DNA of 64,000 nt from Paracentrotus lividus (GCA_940671915.1 CALNVZ010000641.1:9685805-9749804); one strand, 5' to 3'; shown: positions 12,902 to 23,617, numbered from the stretch's first letter. A program made the numbers and translations. The notes: generated from the sequence alone by a model not told the origin.

Positions 12902-12933
<32 letters not shown>
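12857..12933. repeat. (TG)n microsatellite
   Basis: Two TG blocks interrupted by 'gggtgtgcttgag'. Frames crossing it give Cys/Val repeats only. Confidence 0.95.
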
Positions 12934-12935
<2 letters not shown>

Positions 12936-13139
12936 GTAAATTCGGTGAGTTGGGTGTGTATAACAAAATATCCAGACACACACAAACGCACGAGACTTTT
13001 AGTTGTTTTCATATCTTTATTTACGTATTTAATGAAATGTTGCTACATTGTAATTATAATGAAAACCATTTATTCTCGACGCCTCTGACGAAACACATCT
13101 GCCTTTATGGAGCAGTCATGAGAAAGAGATTTCCATGAT

Positions 13140-13341
13140 GTCCATAAGCTGTGATTTGTTTTTTCTTTTATACCTTTAACGAAAGTTTCATGATATCATG
13201 CAATCATGGCATGATTAACAATATAGGCTTTTTTTTTCTTTGAACATAATTTCTCATTGAAAATGTTTTTTTTCGATTTCACTTTCGAAGATGTGCATCT
13301 TTGTCTAAATTTTCGAGTATCAAAAGTCCATAAGCTGTGAT
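13140..13341. repeat. Pair of direct repeats upstream of the Ly6-type exon
   Basis: The 16-base word GTCCATAAGCTGTGAT occurs at 13140-13155 and again at 13326-13341, 186 bp apart. Both copies are followed by T-rich sequence, and the second lies in the pyrimidine-rich stretch just before the splice acceptor at 13387. This may be a small local duplication in the intron; no function is implied. Confidence 0.8.
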
Positions 13342-13387
13342 GATTATTCGTTTAATATCGTTTTATTTCTTCTTTTATTTTCTTCAG

Positions 13388-13746
13388 TTCGGTTCATGGC
13401 ACTTGTGGCCTCCTACGGATTCACTCCACCAGCTTCGGCTTTCGGCAACAGCGAGCCCGAGGACACGAAGTCCACCTCGACGGCGAAAACTAACGAGACC
13501 AATGACATCCCACCCATGGACAATACCGATCTCTACCCCTATGATGTAGAGGATGACATCGACACAAACCAGCCTTTCCTCGTGAACGGTAAACTCTCCT
13601 GTTATAAATGCGGCGCCTATCAAAACAATGAGGATTTGGATTTCGAGAGCGCCCTGGACGACTGCATGTTTAAAGCTGCTGAGACTGCAGAAATAGAAGA
13701 ATGTCCAAATACTGTAGTGAATATCACCATGCCGCCATGGTGTTAT
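13388..13746 (+). CDS. Ly6/uPAR-domain protein, penultimate coding exon
   Basis: This exon encodes the N-terminal region and first half of a cysteine-rich Ly6/uPAR (three-finger fold) domain, a fold used by secreted or GPI-anchored cell-surface proteins. It follows a pyrimidine-rich acceptor ending TTCTTCAG at 13387 and ends at the donor TAT|GTAAGT. Counting from the ATG at 13396 gives 117 residues. Residues 1-18 are mildly hydrophobic and end 'PPASAFG', like a signal-peptide tail. Residues 19-60 are acidic and Ser/Thr-rich. The domain opens with L-S-C69-Y-K-C72, followed by Cys 90, 103 and 116. N-glycosylation sites are N33 and N109. The frame is open upstream of the ATG to the acceptor, so a 5' exon may supply the real start; it was not found. 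The splice to 15314 is phase 0. Confidence 0.8.
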
Positions 13747-14138
13747 GTAAGTTGAAATTTCAAGGCGTTCAAAATAAAAAATTGAAACGTTGGAAGTTCT
13801 AACAGTAATAATTATAATATATTATAACTACCATATATAATTAACAATGATTAAGATTTTATTGTAAACTTCATGATCACAGCTCTCTTGTACCTAATCA
13901 GTATCTCCTCATCCCAGTGGGAACAGCTACAGAGAGAAGAAAGAGGAGAGGGGAAAAAACAAGTAGAAAAGGAGAAGAAGGCAGCTGGCCATAGAGCGAC
14001 CAGTACAGCTCCCAGATGCTAGATTTTTATTCATACCACTCTTTTTGGTTGGGTTTGGCGCATTCGCACCAAAGGTTACTGGTTTATACACATTTAAATG
14101 ACTTTGGAAAAAAAAAAAAAAACAGTGTGGTAAATTCA

Positions 14139-14206
14139 GCTCCATAGGTTAATGGCTAGTGATACGGACTGTCAAACTATCGAGCCAGGTTCGAATCCTG
14201 TGGGGT
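14139..14206 (+). mobile_element. tRNA-like sequence, probable SINE head
   Basis: It has a perfect B box GGTTCGAATCC at 14187-14197 and an A-box-like TGGCTAGTG about 40 bases upstream. The ends 'gctcca' and 'tggggt' could pair as an acceptor stem with two G-T wobbles. The putative anticodon loop resembles CTGTCAA, but its stem does not pair well. The 3' end runs into the terminus of a family B MITE, so the rest of any SINE body is disrupted or displaced. A degenerate tRNA-derived element is more likely than a working tRNA. Confidence 0.45.
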
Positions 14207-14437
14207 GTAACAAAAAGACTTACGATTGATAAAAAGTTACGATTGATGTTTTCTCAGTAGCCTCATCCATGACAAGAAATGTAAAAGTTGATGATCTTAA
14301 CCCTAACTCTAGCCCTAACCCTACTCTTTACCATATCCGAATCCTAATCCTTGACTGTACCTGGTTTCCAAATGAAGCTACCGAGAAAAAAAAATCAATT
14401 GTAACTTTTTATCAATCGTAAGTCTTTGTGTTACAGG
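14203..14437. mobile_element. MITE, family B copy 2, in the intron
   Basis: About 235 bp. The left end is GGGTGTAACAAAAAGACTTA. The right end carries the complementary 'taagtctttgtgttaca' but lacks the final CCC. The arms share 'cgattgataaaaagttac' with the copy at 5352. The interior has 'aaccctaactctagcccta', the reverse orientation of the middle of copy 1. No clear 8-bp duplication is visible because the right terminus has decayed. Confidence 0.8.
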
Positions 14438-15102
14438 CTACAGGATTTATTTTCTTTTGTTGTTTGTTTTAATTACGCAAATGTTGACTCTTTTGATTTC
14501 GTAAATTTAGGTTTTAAGAATACGTAAAGGGATGGGAAATACTTTCAAAAAGGGTAAGGGTAAAGAAGCTGGTAACGAAGAAAAAAAGGGTGGTAAGAAA
14601 AAAGTTCGCCTCCAGGATCTTCGGTAGATGTGAATACAAAATCACAAACCTATCTTGTAATAAATGCAATTACTGCGCATTATTATTGCTCCGTACTAAT
14701 CAAAACAGTCACCCACCAAACAGAACACATTTGAATAAGAACGACTTTGTTATTGCTGACCTTTCACGGTTCCCCTTTTGCTGGAGGGGGTTTGAGTCAC
14801 AGATTCCATTATTTATGTTCTTGTATTCAGATTTTGCTGCAGAAGACAAGAAAAACAACGCAAATGTTACGAACGCATCATGTCCCTGTTTGAGTTTATT
14901 ATATTCCTTCTTTTTTAACTTTATTTTCTTTCCGATCGATGTAAAGTATTTTTTATGATGGCGAAAACTTATTTTACAATAAAGACGAAGCATGAGCAAC
15001 ACAAGATGACACACCACGGCACAACGCACAAAAAGATAACTTCACCACTTTAAAAACTAATGAAGCCTTAGGTCTTGACCTTAATTAGCATCAACGTTAC
15101 AC

Positions 15103-15217
15103 CTCAGTCAGACCGATGAAACCGACTCCAAACTGACAATGAACACGCCATACGCGGTAATGTATTATAGTGTTTCATCTGACGTCGGTTTAGAGTCGGT
15201 CTTGCAGGTCTGACAGA
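15103..15217. repeat. Short imperfect inverted repeat in the intron
   Basis: 'gtcagaccgatgaaaccgac' near 15107 is complemented by 'gtcggtttagagtcggtc' and 'aggtctgac' near 15185-15213, giving a foldback of about 110 bp with imperfect arms. It is probably a small MITE remnant. Confidence 0.45.
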
Positions 15218-15313
15218 CCTATCATAGTGATGGAATAATTATTCACCCCCCCCCAAAAAAAAAGGGCCTTTGTTTATCAATTTTGTCTCCTTTTTTCTGT
15301 TTATCTTGCTCAG

Positions 15314-15547
15314 GTTAATAAGATGATGGCAGCCGGTCACATCACGAGTTTTACCCGAGGGTGCATGATCTACCACGAATGCATACCGGTGGACTACTGC
15401 GAGTCCAGCCTTAACAAGACAGGAGCTTGCCAGTCGTGCTGTCGGGATGACTATTGCAACCGAGCCGCAGGAGAATGTTTACCAAGGGTCCAGGTGTTCA
15501 AGCTCCTCGTACTGACACTCTCAACATACTTGCTGTTCGTCAGATAG
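15314..15547 (+). CDS. Ly6/uPAR-domain protein, terminal coding exon with GPI-type tail
   Basis: This exon supplies the second half of the domain and the C-terminus: 77 residues and a TAG stop, giving 194 residues counted from the ATG at 13396. Cys residues fall at 134, 140, 146, 156, 159, 160, 165 and 172. The signature C-C-R-D-D-Y-C-N at 159-166 is the classical closing motif of Ly6/uPAR domains. N151-K-T is a glycosylation site. Residues 176-193 (VQVFKLLVLTLSTYLLFV) are hydrophobic and end one residue before the stop, as expected for a GPI-attachment signal. With 13 cysteines in all, one lacks an obvious partner. The product is probably a cell-surface adaptor or binding protein; the ligand is unknown, and family membership does not say more. 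Confidence 0.82.
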   Translation, partial: VNKMMAAGHITSFTRGCMIYHECIPVDYCESSLNKTGACQSCCRDDYCNRAAGECLPRVQVFKLLVLTLSTYLLFVR

Positions 15548-16070
15548 CGCGTTGTCAAAGAGGAAAATGAAGACTCAAAAGACTCCTTAGAGGTGTTTTA
15601 TCTCAAGAACTGGTGAAAGAGCAGATTCGGATATGCTACCCTATCGTAATGGCTCAATAATGAAAAAGCCATTTAACTAATCACCAACCAACCAACCAAC
15701 CATCTGTCTAAACGCGATGTCGGAAGTTTGGAAGGAATCTTGAGCTCAGTACACATCCTTTCCACCTACTTTGGGCTCATCGGTTAGCGTGTAACATGGG
15801 TAAACAAAAGCCTTGAAAGACTTCTCCCCGTTGGTGTTTTCTTTCAGTAGCTGGTAAAGGATAATATTCATAAGGTCAGTATGCATGCATGTATGTAGCA
15901 TGTATGCCGACATGCTACATTTTCCAGCGTCTCGAATGCTGTTTTTGAATCTGCTGGCGGCTTTTTTGTTGAGTTCTTGAACTCCCAGATTTCACACTGT
16001 CGACCAACTTCCGGTTCGTCAGATATAGTACGTTACCCAGGAGGAAACAAAAGACTCAACAAAAGAGCTC
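15490..16070 (+). repeat. Tandem triplication of the Ly6-type gene's 3' end
   Basis: The end of the coding exon plus early 3'UTR (about 15490-15620) is followed by two diverged copies at about 15738-15862 and 15965-16070. The stop-codon positions line up at 15545, 15785 and about 16025, a period of about 240 bp. Copy 2 still reads ILSTYFGLIG-stop where the gene reads LTLSTYLLFVR-stop. Copy 3 has lost the frame but keeps 'ggttcgtcagata' and 'gaggaaacaaaagactcaac'. Shared 3'UTR words include 'aaagact' and 'ggtgtttt'. These are decayed duplicates of the GPI-signal and 3'UTR segment only; no upstream cysteine-rich part was seen in copies 2 or 3. Confidence 0.65.
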
Positions 16071-17910
16071 AGCTTTCGAGCTTTATTCGTTTTTATGTGA
16101 TTATGTGACGGAGGTACAGATGCAAAACAATATATGTTCCGCGAAATACTTATCCAATGTAATCCATTAGCGCATCGTTTCCAATACTGAGTTAACTTGA
16201 GATCATGAGGAATGTCTAAACTGATGTCAGATCAAATAATTTTTCTCCTCTTGGAGAAGCCTTAGATTACCTTCAGAGATAGGTGGAGAGAAGCACCCCT
16301 TCTTGGTTTGCTTTTGATGTGTATACAGATGTTTGATGCTTTACACAGCGAATGTGGAATCCTCAATACTGTAAAGTGTCGTTGACTGCGACTATAGACG
16401 GACCTTAAGTTTACCTCTGTTTTTCTTTTTAAAAAGTCATCTGAGGACAACCTGTGACCGAAATTATGTCAAATGTGTTGTTTTTTAACTTGACATGTGT
16501 AACAGTACTAAATCTGTTTATAAGAAATATTATATCTAATAATGCGAATTAGAAAAAGATTAACGTAGAACTGAAACGATTACTTGTCGTAAGCTGCTCG
16601 TCAATGCAATTTCGCTTCAATTACATTATTTAATTGGCCTAAGAGTGTTTAGTGGATTCTTGTGACTTGTTTTGAAGGCCTAGTTTCCACCATTTACAAA
16701 ATAGCAAGCATAGTGTTACAAAATGTTAAATTGTTCATTCGGAATTGCGGCTTTCTCTCTATCGTACATGGATGTCGCAGAAGTGTGAAAACCTCCGGAC
16801 CCGCTCCAGGCCATTATGCATTATGGAAGTCGTTTTACTTGAATATGGAAAATCTTTTGCAGTTGACAGAAACGAGGTAGCACATGGAGTAACCTAGCCA
16901 CTGCCCAGATTGAAAACAAGAGAGCAACCAGAATGCGGTTACTTGGTTATCAACTATTCAGTCATTTGTCTTACTCTGTGCCATTGGGCAGTTCTGCTGT
17001 ATGGTACTCGTATGTCGTCCATTGGGACCTACTCAAAAGTTTTCGTGTTGGAATGCCGTAGCCGGAAGACGGAGTCACTCTAATTTTAAGGTTGGTGTAA
17101 TCATGCAATTTATCTTGTCTAGGCCGGGTAGAAGTGCTTTAAGCGCTCTCTGTTAATATTCCCCATTGTATAAGCTCATAAGGGTATGTCTTTGACAAGG
17201 GATCATCCTGGCCCACAAGCGTGACCTAAGGGTCATGCACCGATTGTTCGGGATCTAGTTCATGTAATAAGGAAATCAATTTTGCCTGCTGACTCCCAGA
17301 AGGATTAAGAAGTCATATTCTTGTGGCTATTAGGAGGTGATATGAAATGTTATTGAATTTCTGAAGAAATATCTAGAGCAAGCTCTTGAGATTACCAGGT
17401 ATGAAACTAAAGTTTAATCACAATTAAAGACAGAAAATCATTTTCACTCAAGGGTAAGTATGGATTCAATTCGGCGCCAGTAAATATATTTCTATGGCAT
17501 TCATAGAGCATTTTCATTTTTTTTAAGGTGGCCAGCAAAATACTTAATGGTAATTCAATAAGAAAAAATAGTGTTTACTGCAAGAAAATTAATCGATGCG
17601 ATTAGGCTAGAATGCATGCATTTCAATAACACTTCTGTATGTCTGGAACAAAACATGTAGTGAATTCAAGTGCATAACCGACAGACATAAGCAGATATGA
17701 AATAGGTATTCATGTCACCAGGGGGGAAATATGGAAGCGATTCGGCTTGCAGACGATCCACTCACTTTGAGGGTAACCGTATAACACCCGGTGTTCCAGG
17801 CATTGGGGTATCAGGTATCCGATACCCTGTCCTAGCAAGAAAACACCACTCAAAAACTCCCACAAGACGGCATGACTTCATATCGAAAGGCGTGCGTGAC
17901 CTACAGTCGT
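16071..17910. other. Intergenic, no gene seen
   Basis: Downstream of the Ly6-type gene. No exon or repeat was recognised. The polyadenylation site of the gene could not be fixed because no canonical AATAAA lies just after the stop. Confidence 0.45.
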
Positions 17911-19365
17911 CCAGGGCTGTGTTTCACCAATTCGTTCGCAAGTTTACGAATGACTTTACGAACAACTTCTGAGTGTAAACTGTGATCACATTATCCATGA
18001 TTTGCACAAGAAATGATCTCCAGTCGTTCGTAGTTTTGTTCATAACTTATAAAAGACTTTGTTGAAACACCACCCAGGGCTGTATTTCAACAAGTCTTTC
18101 GTAGTTAGAACGACTGATGATAAGTTTTATCTTTCAAGTTACCAGCATGTGATTGGCGTATAACCAAAGAACATGTTCCTATCGTCGTAAAGTCATTTGT
18201 AACTTTACTAATGATTGGTGAAGCACCAACCAGGGCTGGTGTTTCACAAAGTCATTCGTAAGTTACAAATGACTTTATGAACGACTGGTCTTCAATTCTT
18301 TTGCTCAAGTCACCAGCCTGTATTAGTAGGGTACATGCAGGTAATATGGGCCAGCAGGTAATATGGGCCACCTGAAGCAATCATGTCGTGACCGTCGACC
18401 GGTGACCGGTGTGAGCACCATAATATTGTTCATATGAACTGTATACGAAAATATATCGTCGTGAGAGAATCTGATGCCGAAATTTCTCTGAGAAAATTGC
18501 TGAAAACCAACGAAGGTAGGTAAAACTTACGGCATTTTTTACACCTGATGTAAAATTTGATATTTCACAGGATGTGATGGTGAAAGAGTGTTTTGAGGGG
18601 TAAACCTCAATTGTTTTGTATATTAGTAAGCTATAGTTTCATTTTGATCATACTAGCTTGTACAGGTCAATTTGTTTTAGTGAAAGGTGCAATGTGGCAT
18701 TGAATGCTTGCCTGACACTGCAACATTTGTGCAGGTAATATGGGACATCCAAAATGGAGGAAATGATTCTGGTACTTAGTATTGAGATGAGGCATCATCT
18801 CTTTGCTACGATTTTGGGGGTATATTCACAGTATAATTAATTATCATAACTTATTGTAGGCCTATATTGACTGTATAATGAAATAATATTTAAATAATAT
18901 TTTAAAAAATAATATACAAAATACATAAAAATGAAATATTATGTCAAAGGATTTACTGAAAGGTCTTATAATTTCAAATTATATCTTAAAGTAATGATTT
19001 TCAACTTTTTAAGCAAATTCCAGACATGGTAGAGTCATTGTAGTTTTTAAAACATGCATTAAATACATGTGCCCATATTTACCTGCACATGCAGGTAATA
19101 TGGCACTTTGGTAAAGACGTCAACATTTGAATATTGCAGACAGGTGGTTGTGATAATTGTTTTTCTTCACAATAAAGTTAGAGCAGTAGTAATTGATTCA
19201 TATAAACAAAGATTAGACTGTGTCATTTCGTAATTTATGCAAATTAGGGAAATGAGCTTAGGGGCCATATTACCTGCATGTACCCTATAGCACACAAGAA
19301 TAGTTCCATTCGGTCGTAAAGTCATTTTTAACTAACTTTACGGACGGCTGGTGAAACAATCCAGG
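17911..19365. mobile_element. Three head-to-tail MITE copies, the third split by an insertion
   Basis: Units begin CCAGGGCTG and end with the near-complement 'ggtgaaacaccacccagg'. Copy 1 is 17911-18077, copy 2 about 18074-18235, and copy 3 begins at about 18230 and is interrupted at 18327. It resumes at 19288 and closes at 19365. Each unit has 'cattcgtaagtt'-type arms and is about 160-175 bp without the insert. Consecutive copies share the CCAGG boundary. Confidence 0.75.
18327..19287. mobile_element. Nested 0.96-kb non-autonomous transposon with repeated internal motif
   Basis: Termini GGGTACATGCAGGTAATATG and the complement ending CATGTACCC are inverted, with TA on both outer sides (core 18329-19285). 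The word GCAGGTAATATGG recurs in the interior near 18337, 18354, 18731 and 19091, and inverted near 19071 and 19264. Spaced copies of a terminal motif could be transposase-binding sites; that is inference. There is no open frame of useful length, so it depends on a partner element. It sits inside a MITE copy, so it is the younger insertion. Confidence 0.75.
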
Positions 19366-19630
19366 TTCGGTTCATGGCTTGATGTCCGATTTAAAATGTA
19401 GCGTACACGACTGTTGTTGACTATCAACGGCTCGTGTGTTCAAAATAAGAATTAAGGAAACCGTTACAATAAGTGTTTTAAATGAAATTCAAACTGTTAC
19501 TTTACTTGGTCAGAAATTTCTGTAACGGTAAAAAAAAAAAAAAAAACTATAAAAAAAAGGGGGTCTGCTCCTTTCTAAAGGGGCTGCAATAAGCCAACGC
19601 ACAAAATTGACCCAAATTGGCAACAAACTG
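19366..19630. other. Spacer between transposons
   Basis: No feature beyond an A-rich run at about 19531-19558. Confidence 0.5.
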
Positions 19631-20483
19631 GAAGTAGGGGGAGCCGGGTATGGAAGTTACACGGGTCAGTTGTTACAGTTCTTAGTGTTGCTAAGTTGGA
19701 ACAAGAGAGTTCGTGCTAACTGGCATCTATATCAGCCTACACATAGCTGTGAATGAACTGCCTCGTGAGGTTTCTCCGTGTTTCATTAAAAAGTAAATCA
19801 ACAAAAACCATTTTTACAGTTCCAAGTGAAATTTTGACAAAAATTAAAATTTGTAATGTCTTACAACTGAAGCACATGATGATAGTCTGGTATTGTAATT
19901 ATAGTACATGTATGTCACTAATATACCCCTAGCAATGCCTGTAATTCTGCCTAATGGCTTTGCTACAGTTGATTTTATGTGAAAAATCCCCCATGGGGTA
20001 GGTTGTTACAACAACCTACCCCATGTCGATGTAACAACCTACCCCCATTACATTACACATGTAAAGTAATTTTGTTTCAATTTTGAGTGTTAATTTTGAT
20101 ATTTATATATTACTTTAGTCTATTCTAGAGGTCTACTTGATCTACTGTTAACGATACCAAGAAACTGGAAAGTTGAAACAAAAGTATGGTATAAAAGATT
20201 TACACATTTTAACAAATTAACCAGTATGTTACATTATAAACAATTTACCCCGTATGGTGTAACAACTTACCCCGTATACGGGGTAGGTTGTTTACAAAAA
20301 AATGTCTTCATTAATTAAGCTGTAGTTTATTAGTGTTTACATGTTTTCAAGTTTAATGTGCTTCAGCTTTTAGCCAACATAATAGGCTAACTACAGACCC
20401 AAATGGAGTGTGTGAGTACTTTCGTTAAAATTATCTGGCCCAAAATGTGAATTTTGAAACGTCCATACCCGCTCCCCTACTTC
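19631..20483. mobile_element. 0.85-kb non-autonomous transposon with repeated internal motif
   Basis: The left end GAAGTAGGGGGAGCCGGGTA is complemented by the right end 'tacccgctcccctacttc'. The word GGGGTAGGTTGTTAC or its complement occurs near 19995, 20010, 20031, 20259 and 20280. Two of these are back to back as a palindrome at 19995-20022. No transposase frame is present. The architecture parallels the unrelated element 0.4 kb upstream. No clear target duplication was identified, so the class is unknown. Confidence 0.7.
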
Positions 20484-20507
20484 GCAAATTGTATATGAAT
20501 TTTATCT

Positions 20508-20582
20508 GAAAAAAAAAAAACAACAACAACAACAAAACAGGAACAAACAAAGAAAAACAACAACAACAAACAGACAACAATT
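20508..20582. repeat. (CAA)n / A-rich tract
   Basis: A run of A followed by interrupted CAA repeats. Confidence 0.85.
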
Positions 20583-20881
20583 ACGTCTTTTCGAGAAACG
20601 GGTTTGTGTGCAATCTAGTAGCAGCTAGATCCAATTACAGGCGTTTGTCCTGAAAGTGTTGTTTCCATTAGGTGTCTGACCAGAAACAGATTGTAAAATG
20701 AGATGACAAGGGAAATATGAGTAGTAGTATCATCAACAACAATACCATAGATGTTGGTGTACACTTCACGTTTTTTCTCACATATTGTTTCTCATAAAGA
20801 GCTGTAAGAAAGAATAGCTCGGGCATCTATTACAGTGTGTATCAATAAAAAGGTAATGCCAAATGAAAGTTCTTTATTTTT

Positions 20882-21322
20882 ATGACAGAATCATTCTGAA
20901 TATTTTTATAACGGGAAATTTTCTGCAATTTAAAAGTACAGGTCTGTTTTTAAAAAGGAAACAATTTTTTTACAGGAAATTTGTGAATTTTCATTTCCAA
21001 TAAATTATACCAATTTTCTGTAATTTTGCTATAATTTTACTGTAAATTGTGTTAACAATTGTAAAGTAAGATTACAGGTGTTCTTGCGGCTCTGCTGCAG
21101 GAACATTTCTGGATTTTTTTTTTTGTAAAGAGAAAAAATACAGAATCATTCTGTATATTCTGGAAATTTTCTGCAGTTTAAAAGAACAGGTCTGTTTGAA
21201 AAAAGGAGAAAGTCTTATATTACAGAAAATGTGTAAAATTTCATTCCCATATACCAATTTTCTGTAATTTTAATGCAAATTTTGCAGTAAGATTACAAGT
21301 GTTCTTGCAGCTCTATTTTCCT
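20882..21322. repeat. Two-copy tandem duplication, about 255-bp unit
   Basis: 'acagaatcattctg' begins a unit near 20885 and again near 21140. Both units then share 'ggaaattttctgca', 'caggtctgttt', 'accaattttctgtaatttt' and end in 'agattacaggtgttcttgc' or a close variant. Each unit also contains short inverted words (TACAGAAT/ATTCTGTA), so the unit may itself be a MITE. Confidence 0.7.
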
Positions 21323-22970
21323 GTTTTTAATCAGAAATTTTCAATTAAGGGAAATGCAAATTTAATTTCAAGCTCATTTATTCTTGAAATTTATGTCACA
21401 TTTTATACGACCTGTATCCAGTAATTGTAATGATACATTTTTTTTTTCTTTTACCTTATACTAAGTATTGATAAGATTACAAAATCAATGAAACCATTCA
21501 CTCAATTATTATTTCTATCAAAACTAACGAAAACTAATTTTGCACCAGTTAAGTTAAATTGAATTGAAATCTTTGAGGCAGGAAGGGTATCTTTATTTTT
21601 AAATGGTGAATTCTTCCATACTGCTATACAACATACACATTTCAACGATAAATATAAGCTTGAAATTTTATCAATCTGCATTTGGATTACCTTCTTGTTG
21701 ATACACACTGTACAAGTATTACTAGTACGTCCTCCTATATTTATGCCATGGAGAAGTCAACACGCAAACCTGATATCATGTAAAGGTAACGAAACCAGAC
21801 TGTTTTCCTGCTGTTTGTTATAATAAGCTCTAAAATCAAGGCATAGGGAAACAAACACCCTAGATTGATGCTATGATTTTCATAAATTTGATATCATTAA
21901 CACGACTCGGCTCGGAGATATTTCTCAAAAGTTGTGAGCACTTTGACGGGTTTAATTGCTCATTTGTTTTGTAGTCTAAAGTCTGTTTTTTATTATTTGG
22001 TTTTTTTTTATTATTATTTTACTTAGGCAATATGGTTTTCCTTTCTTGTTTTGGTTTTGCTTTAAAGTCACTCTCATTTTGGCGATTTATTCGGATGCAT
22101 GTGTATATTTATCTCGTACACGGTGGAATTTTCATTGTCCATGATTTTAATCTATGAAAGATAAATTGTGAGGCAGAATAATATTTACTTTTTATACACA
22201 AATATGATACAATTTTATCCAAAATCCCTATTTTTCCTTCTGAGAGAATAAAAATATTACATAAAGTAAGCATCACGTCCATCATAACTTCTGAGTATAA
22301 TTTATCGTATACGAAAACAAAAATGAACGGAAAAATATTAATAAAAAAAATAAATAAAAAAACAAGCAAACAAAAACGCCCCCAGATATACAGGTTTAAA
22401 TTTCATAGATCGGATGTGAAGAGCACAAACAGTTCTTTAACACGATTATATTGACTTTTTGCCTTGCTTTGGGCATATTTTGTAATATTGACATGTAAAT
22501 GATATTTGTATAGATTATCACTGGATCATTAAATACATTTGTACAATGATATCGTTGTCCCTTCTAAAACTTAGTTGGTTTACCTAAACGCCTGTAGGGT
22601 GAAAGTAACCAGATAAACGAACCCTCGATAACTGACAAAGGCAAGTTTTGATATCATGCGGTTAAATCTGGTAAAATATGGATTTATTTTAAATAAATAA
22701 GATATTTGAATTGTGACCATACACTATTCCAGGTCAATCAATACCCCAGTGTGGCCCCAATTGACCCGGGAATCCGCACATATCTCTGATTAATCTGGAA
22801 GTGGTAAATTTGACTATTTAGCTTGAGAGTAAGTTCATATCTGCTGATGACGATATAGTATAAGTAATGACAATACATAATGCCATCCGCTAAAGTCGAA
22901 TACTTCGCCATAACCTTGTGCTTTATGATAACTAAAGGTCATAGATTCGAGCCCTGCACTTTTTAATCAT
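21323..22970. other. Intergenic, no gene seen
   Basis: AT-rich. Short frames on the - strand (21502-21708, 22109-22369) have no domain signature. Confidence 0.5.
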
Positions 22971-22974
22971 ATAC

Positions 22975-23085
22975 GGTTCTAGGACAATTACCATCTGATA
23001 AGTACCCCGGCAAAAATCTACCATTTAACTCTAAACCAAATCCTAACTCTATTACTGGGGGTAGTTGTCTTGATTCGATCTTATA
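22975..23085. mobile_element. Degenerate inverted-repeat element
   Basis: 'aggacaattaccatctgataagtaccccgg' near 22980 is complemented by 'ctgggggtagttgtctt' near 23055, giving a foldback of about 100 bp with decayed arms. It is weakly supported. Confidence 0.4.
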
Positions 23086-23617
23086 CCAGTGAATTTAATC
23101 GCCTGCGTAAAAATTTCCATTGACATAACGAACAAAAGGCCATCACTAATTAGTAATTATACGCGTGAACAAAAAGAATTCTTAACTTCAGTTTTTGTTT
23201 TGTTTTGGTTTTTATTTTGTTCAATGAATGGTAATCGACCATATTGTTATTGAAAAACTGTCCTTGTTATTTAGATGTAATTCTAAAACTAGTGTGATAA
23301 CAGGGCGAAAGATTTTAATCAACGAGGATAAACACATTGAGCAAATACAAAACAGTGGTGACAGCTGACAAGAATGACCCTTGTGCGGTTGAAGAAGGAA
23401 CAAAACAAAACATGCTCTTGAATAAATAGTTACCTCCTGTCCCTTTGCCCCGTGAATAACCACTTTTGTTTGCTTCACTGCCATTCTGTTTACCATATTT
23501 AGGCCAAGTTATTCCTTTTGGCTTTCCCCGAAAACATTATGTACTTTCGTTGCATCTGACTGAAAAACACTTCGTTCATTTGCAACAGTGTTTTCACACT
23601 AGATATTTGATAAATAT
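23086..23617. other. Intergenic, no gene seen
   Basis: No exon, repeat pair or RNA gene was recognised. Confidence 0.5.

Larger units (their letters stand above)
13747..15313 (+). other. Intron of the Ly6-type gene
   Basis: GTAAGT donor at 13747 and a pyrimidine-rich acceptor ending TGCTCAG at 15313 bound an intron of 1567 bp. It contains a tRNA-like sequence, a family B MITE and a short foldback, listed separately. A 122-codon frame at 14590-14958, overlapped by another on the opposite strand, has no recognisable protein features and is not called. Confidence 0.75.

Noticed and set aside
14139..14206. A functional tRNA gene with a perfect B box
   Set aside because: The anticodon stem does not pair, the length is short and the 3' end merges with a MITE terminus.
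5465..14330. TTAGGG-like words near 5465 and CCCTAA-like words near 14305, as interstitial telomere repeats
   Set aside because: Both lie at equivalent positions inside two copies of the same MITE family, so they belong to that element and are too few to be telomeric.
22910..22970. B-box-like 'agattcgagccc' as a second tRNA or SINE head
   Set aside because: No convincing A box or cloverleaf at the required distance.
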